This document shows, in pieces, positions 7,147 to 9,795 of a stretch of 9,795 nucleotides of DNA. Numbering within the stretch: the first letter of the stretch is position 1; the number at the start of each line of letters is the position of its first letter. Where the stretch lies: the NCBI GenBank assembly GCA_030691725.1, contig JAUYDQ010000116.1, positions 1 through 9,795 of the forward strand, written 5' to 3'. Made by a program: the position numbers and the translations under genes. The DNA comes from Candidatus Omnitrophota bacterium. GTDB taxonomy: Bacteria > Omnitrophota > Gorgyraeia > Gygaellales > Profunditerraquicolaceae. Under the pieces are notes generated by a model. It worked only from the letters and a program-made list of their open reading frames with translations. It had not been told where the DNA came from and did not search any database.

Positions 7147-7803
7147 ATGAAAAAAGAGAAAATTACAAAGGTAGATTTCCCCAGAGAGGACACGTGGCGG
7201 GTATTTCGCATCATGTCAGAGTTTGTAGAAGGGTTCGAAATCCTTTCTGAACTGGGCCAGGCAGTTTCTTTTTTTGGTTCAAGCCGCATGAAACCCAACA
7301 ACAAATATTATAAATTAACTGAAAAGATTGCCTACCTTCTGGCCAAAGAAGGATATGCCATCATTACGGGTAGCGGCCCGGGAGTAATGGAAGCAGCGAA
7401 TAAAGGCGCCAAAAGAGCCGGCGGGCATTCCGTAGGTTTAAACATCCAGATACCCATGGAACAGAAGCCTAATAAATACGTGGATACCTTTTTAGATTTT
7501 CGTTATTTCTTTGTCAGAAAGGTGATGTTTGTAAAATATGCCAAGGCCTTTGTGATTATGCCCGGCGGTTACGGCACATTAGATGAATTTACCGAAGCCA
7601 TCAATCTTATTCAAACCGAAAGAATTCCTAAATTTCCCGTAGTATTATTTGGCAGTGAATACTGGAAGGGCATGCTCGATTGGTTTAGAGATACAGTATT
7701 AGAAAATGGTAATATTAGTAAGGAAGAGTTAGACATCTTTAAAGTAACAGATAGCCCGAAGGAAGTAGTAAGCATCATAAAGAAATTCTATGTCAAAACC
7801 TAA
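7147..7803 (+). CDS. LOG family protein (TIGR00730), probable nucleotide 5'-monophosphate phosphoribohydrolase
   Basis: A 218-residue Rossmann-fold protein of the LOG family, often mislabelled lysine decarboxylase. Characterised members hydrolyse nucleoside or cytokinin riboside 5'-monophosphates to the free base and ribose 5-phosphate. Motifs are F-F-G-S-S-R at 42-47, G-S-G-P-G-V-M-E-A-A-N-K-G-A at 75-88, the F-V-R-K pair at 122-125 and the signature P-G-G-Y-G-T-L-D-E-F at 139-148, so the expected catalytic Arg and Glu are present. It begins one base after the purSL stop with GAGGTGG (7136-7142) upstream, and overlaps purQ by 14 bp. It therefore sits between two subunits of one enzyme and is surely co-transcribed with them. 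A role in trimming or salvaging purine monophosphates is inferred from this position. The true substrate cannot be read from the sequence. Confidence 0.9.
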   Translation: MKKEKITKVDFPREDTWRVFRIMSEFVEGFEILSELGQAVSFFGSSRMKPNNKYYKLTEKIAYLLAKEGYAIITGSGPGVMEAANKGAKRAGGHSVGLNIQIPMEQKPNKYVDTFLDFRYFFVRKVMFVKYAKAFVIMPGGYGTLDEFTEAINLIQTERIPKFPVVLFGSEYWKGMLDWFRDTVLENGNISKEELDIFKVTDSPKEVVSIIKKFYVKT

Positions 7804-8572
7804 GGTCTGTGTCTTAAGAACTGCAGGTACTAACTGCGATGAGGAAACTGCATTTGCTTTTTCTAAAGCAGGTGCGTTAGCAGAACCGGTGCATATAAAT
7901 AAACTAATCGAACAAAAAAAACATCTTGCAGATTACCAGATTTTAGCCATCCCCGGAGGGTTTACTTACGGAGACGATATTGCTGCGGGTAAAATTTTAG
8001 CCAATGAATTAAGATACAAGTTAATAGACCAGATAAAAATATTTATTCAAGAGGGAAAATTAATTATCGGCATTTGTAATGGTTTTCAGGTTTTAGTAAA
8101 AAGCGGATTGCTACCGGGAAATAGCGATTTACGACAGGAGGCCTCACTGATTATAAATGATTCGGCTAAATTTGAAGACCGCTGGGTGTATTTAAAATCA
8201 ACAGTCAAATGTATATGGACAAAGAATCTATCAGAGATTATCTATCTGCCGGTAGCCCACGGCGAAGGAAAGTTTATTGCTAAAGATGAATTAGTCTTGC
8301 AGAGGCTAAAAGATAATGGTCAGATTGTTTTTCAGTATTGCGATGAAAAAGGAGGACTCACAGGTTATCCCGAGAATCCCAATGGCTCAGAAGATAATAT
8401 TGCCGGAATATGCGATGAGAGCGGGAGAATTTTAGGACTCATGCCGCATCCGGAAAGACACATTGAAGTGTCGCAACATCCCCGACGATGGGGGGTAGCA
8501 AAGAATAAAAACGAAGGCGATGGCTTGCAACTATTTAAAAACGGAGTAGAGTATATAAGGAAAAACTTTTAG
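7790..8572 (+). CDS. purQ: Phosphoribosylformylglycinamidine synthase, glutaminase subunit PurQ
   Basis: A class I glutamine amidotransferase that releases ammonia from glutamine and feeds it to PurSL. The 260 residues include G-G-F-T-Y-G-D-D at 56-63, the nucleophile elbow G-I-C-N-G-F-Q with C96, L-P-V-A-H-G-E-G-K at 153-161, and M-P-H-P-E-R-H at 218-224, giving the triad C96-H220-E222. It is somewhat longer than the roughly 225-residue Bacillus type and near the length of archaeal and deep-branching forms. The ATG lies 14 bp inside the LOG gene with only a weak A-rich ribosome site, so translation is probably coupled. M-S-K-P-K-V-C-V-L-R is a typical PurQ opening. Twelve bases separate its stop from purF. 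The gene appears intact. Confidence 0.96.
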   Translation: MSKPKVCVLRTAGTNCDEETAFAFSKAGALAEPVHINKLIEQKKHLADYQILAIPGGFTYGDDIAAGKILANELRYKLIDQIKIFIQEGKLIIGICNGFQVLVKSGLLPGNSDLRQEASLIINDSAKFEDRWVYLKSTVKCIWTKNLSEIIYLPVAHGEGKFIAKDELVLQRLKDNGQIVFQYCDEKGGLTGYPENPNGSEDNIAGICDESGRILGLMPHPERHIEVSQHPRRWGVAKNKNEGDGLQLFKNGVEYIRKNF

Positions 8573-8584
8573 AGGGAGGAATAT

Positions 8585-9795
8585 ATGAGCGGTATTTTTG
8601 GGGTAGTTGCAAAAGATGATTGCCTTGTAGATCTCTTTTATGGCACGGATTATCATTCTCATCTAGGCACGCAATTTGGAGGCCTGGCGGTATATAAGGA
8701 TGGGGAATTGGAGCGCAAGATTCACGATATCAGAGGCAGCCAATTTAAAACAAAATTCTACGAAGAGTATAAAAATATGCGCGGCAATAAAGGAATCGGG
8801 GTGATTAGCGCCAGGGATGAGCAGCCCATATACGTCAATTCCAAATTTGGCCCCTTTGTGATTGCGACCAATGGTTTTATTGATAATGCACAGGAACTGG
8901 CTAAAGGGTTGTATAAAGATGGCCAATCCTTCAGCGAGGTTACCGAAGGAAGAGTTAACCTTACGGAGCTGGTGGCAAAAATGATTATCCGCGGTAAGAC
9001 TCTGGTCGTTGGAATTGAGAAGATGTTTTCTAAGTTCGATGGTTCATGATCGATTCTATTATTAAATAAAGAAGGCATTTATGCTGTAAGAGATAGATAC
9101 GGTTATACGCCTTTGGTTATGGGTCAGAGAGGCAAAGATTGGGCAGTGACTACTGAGACTACAGCTTTTAGAAACTTAGGATTTAAAATCATAAAGTATA
9201 TCGAACCGGGAGAGATTATTTTAATCAATGAATCGGGGTTAAAATATAAACGTAAAGGCGGCAAGATAAATCAAATCTGCTCGTTTTTATGGATATACAC
9301 TGGATTTCCCGGTTCTTCCTATGAGGGTATAACTGTGGAGGTAGTCAGGGAAAGATGCGGTAGGTTCTTAGCTAAAAACGATAATATTAATGCGGATATT
9401 GCCTCGGGTATCCCGGATTCAGGGACAACCCATGCCATTGGTTATGCTATGGAATCCGGCATTCCGTTTCGCCGGCCTTTAGTAAAATACACGCCGGGAT
9501 TCGACCGCAGTTACACTCCGCCTTCGCAAGAAACCCGTGACTTGATCGCCCGGATGAAACTCATTCCTATTTTAGAGATCATCAAGGGTAATCGCATTGT
9601 CATCTGCGATGATTCTATTGTCAGGGGCACGCAGTTTAAGAATTACACCATCCAGAAACTCAAAGAATGCGGGGTGAAAGAAATCCACTTAAGAATTGCC
9701 TGTCCGCCTTTAATGTTTCCCTGTAAATTTAATTATTCCACGCGCAGTATCCATGAATTGGCTGCACGCAGGGCAATAAAGGCAATAGAAGGAAA
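8585..9795 (+). CDS. purF: Amidophosphoribosyltransferase-like protein (PurF variant) with one in-frame TGA, 3' truncated
   Basis: PurF homologue, the enzyme that makes 5-phosphoribosylamine from PRPP. Residues 1 to about 200 are the class II amidotransferase domain, from M-S-G-I-F-G-V-V through F-Y-G-T-D-Y-H-S-H-L-G-T and A-V-R-D-R-Y-G-Y-T-P-L. The phosphoribosyltransferase domain follows, with I-C-S-F-L-W-I-Y, G-I-P-D-S-G and the PRPP motif V-I-C-D-D-S-I-V-R-G-T-Q. Two things are odd. Position 2 is Ser (AGC), not the Cys nucleophile of ordinary PurF; I recall a PurF subfamily with this M-S-G start. Also, codon 155 (9047-9049) is TGA, between K-F-D-G-S and S-I-L-L-L-N. The frame is unchanged on both sides and open to the window end, with 403 complete codons. 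It may be selenocysteine, a nonsense mutation, or a base error. A strong GGGAGGA (8574-8580) precedes the ATG. Confidence 0.88.
9047..9049 (+). other. In-frame TGA in purF, candidate selenocysteine codon
   Basis: The TGA lies in G-S-(TGA)-S-I-L-L-L. From memory, members of this PurF subfamily read G-S-C-S-M-L-L-L here, so the TGA falls on a Cys position one base away from TGT or TGC. No other TGA interrupts about 2,700 codons of long frames here. All seven visible gene ends are TAG (four) or TAA (three), so a general TGA reassignment is not suggested. Without a SECIS test or homologue alignment, a plain nonsense change is equally open. Confidence 0.45.
9055..9097 (+). promoter_or_regulatory. 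Weak candidate bacterial SECIS hairpin downstream of the purF TGA
   Basis: ATAAA (9066-9070) pairs with TTTAT (9078-9082) around the loop GAAGGCA, whose first base is G and lies 22 bases after the TGA. Outside it, TCTAT (9055-9059) can pair with ATAGA (9093-9097) across a large uneven internal loop. Bacterial SECIS elements are small hairpins with a G near the start of the apical loop at about this distance. This one is almost all A-U and poorly stable, so it is suggestive at most. Confidence 0.2.

Noticed and set aside
9046..9069. ATGA stop-start overlap at the purF TGA, suggesting a second coupled gene
   Set aside because: The ATG at 9046 opens a frame of only seven codons before TAA (9067-9069). 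The homologous PurF sequence continues in the original frame, so it is one gene with one TGA.
8585..9795. Frameshift as the cause of the split purF
   Set aside because: Both halves read in exactly the same frame with family-like residues right up to the TGA on each side. Only a single codon is affected.
1..9795. Alternative genetic code with TGA as Trp or Gly
   Set aside because: About 2,700 codons of other genes contain no in-frame TGA, and Trp and Gly positions use TGG and GGN throughout.
1..9795. tRNA, rRNA, CRISPR arrays, insertion sequences
   Set aside because: I saw no cloverleaf arms, spaced direct repeats, transposase motifs or terminal inverted repeats.

Overview
The window is bacterial, dense, and moderately A+T-rich by eye, with every gene on the + strand. 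It holds two groups of genes split by a terminator and a fresh promoter near 2820-2885. The organism cannot be fixed from sequence alone. The gene style (exosortase-type ExeA ATPase beside a polyprenyl-phosphate sugar transferase, a PurS-PurL fusion, a serine-start PurF variant) suggests an uncultured Gram-negative-type lineage such as Omnitrophota or a relative. That placement is a guess.

Region 1 (1-2611) looks like the end of an envelope polysaccharide or secretion cluster. It has the C-terminal part of a bacterial sugar transferase, an ExeA/GspA-type AAA ATPase with its own candidate promoter, and an HD-GYP protein that overlaps the ATPase gene by 8 bp. A perfect 24-bp palindrome covers the stop codon of the sugar transferase.

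Region 2 (2612-2915) is a 304-bp spacer. It appears to contain the decayed remains of a small glutaredoxin/mycoredoxin-like gene spread over three frames, then a clear intrinsic terminator (2822-2858) and an extended -10 promoter (2857-2885) for the next operon.

Region 3 (2916-9795) is a de novo purine operon: purB, purSL (two PurS-like domains fused to PurL), a LOG/TIGR00730 nucleotide phosphoribohydrolase-like gene, purQ, and purF, which runs off the right edge. PurF makes phosphoribosylamine from PRPP. PurSL and PurQ together make FGAM. PurB acts at the SAICAR and adenylosuccinate steps. The LOG protein is an unusual guest between two subunits of one enzyme and may recycle nucleotides.

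The most notable observation is in purF. Its reading frame is interrupted by one TGA (9047-9049, codon 155). Homologous sequence continues in the same frame on both sides, with no insertion or deletion. As I recall the family, relatives carry a cysteine at this place in a G-S-C-S motif. No gene with a visible 3' end in this window uses TGA as its stop, and no other long frame contains one. The codon is therefore a candidate selenocysteine site in a protein not known to me as a selenoprotein. A nonsense mutation or a base error is the competing explanation. A weak hairpin with G at the start of its loop lies at roughly the right distance downstream.
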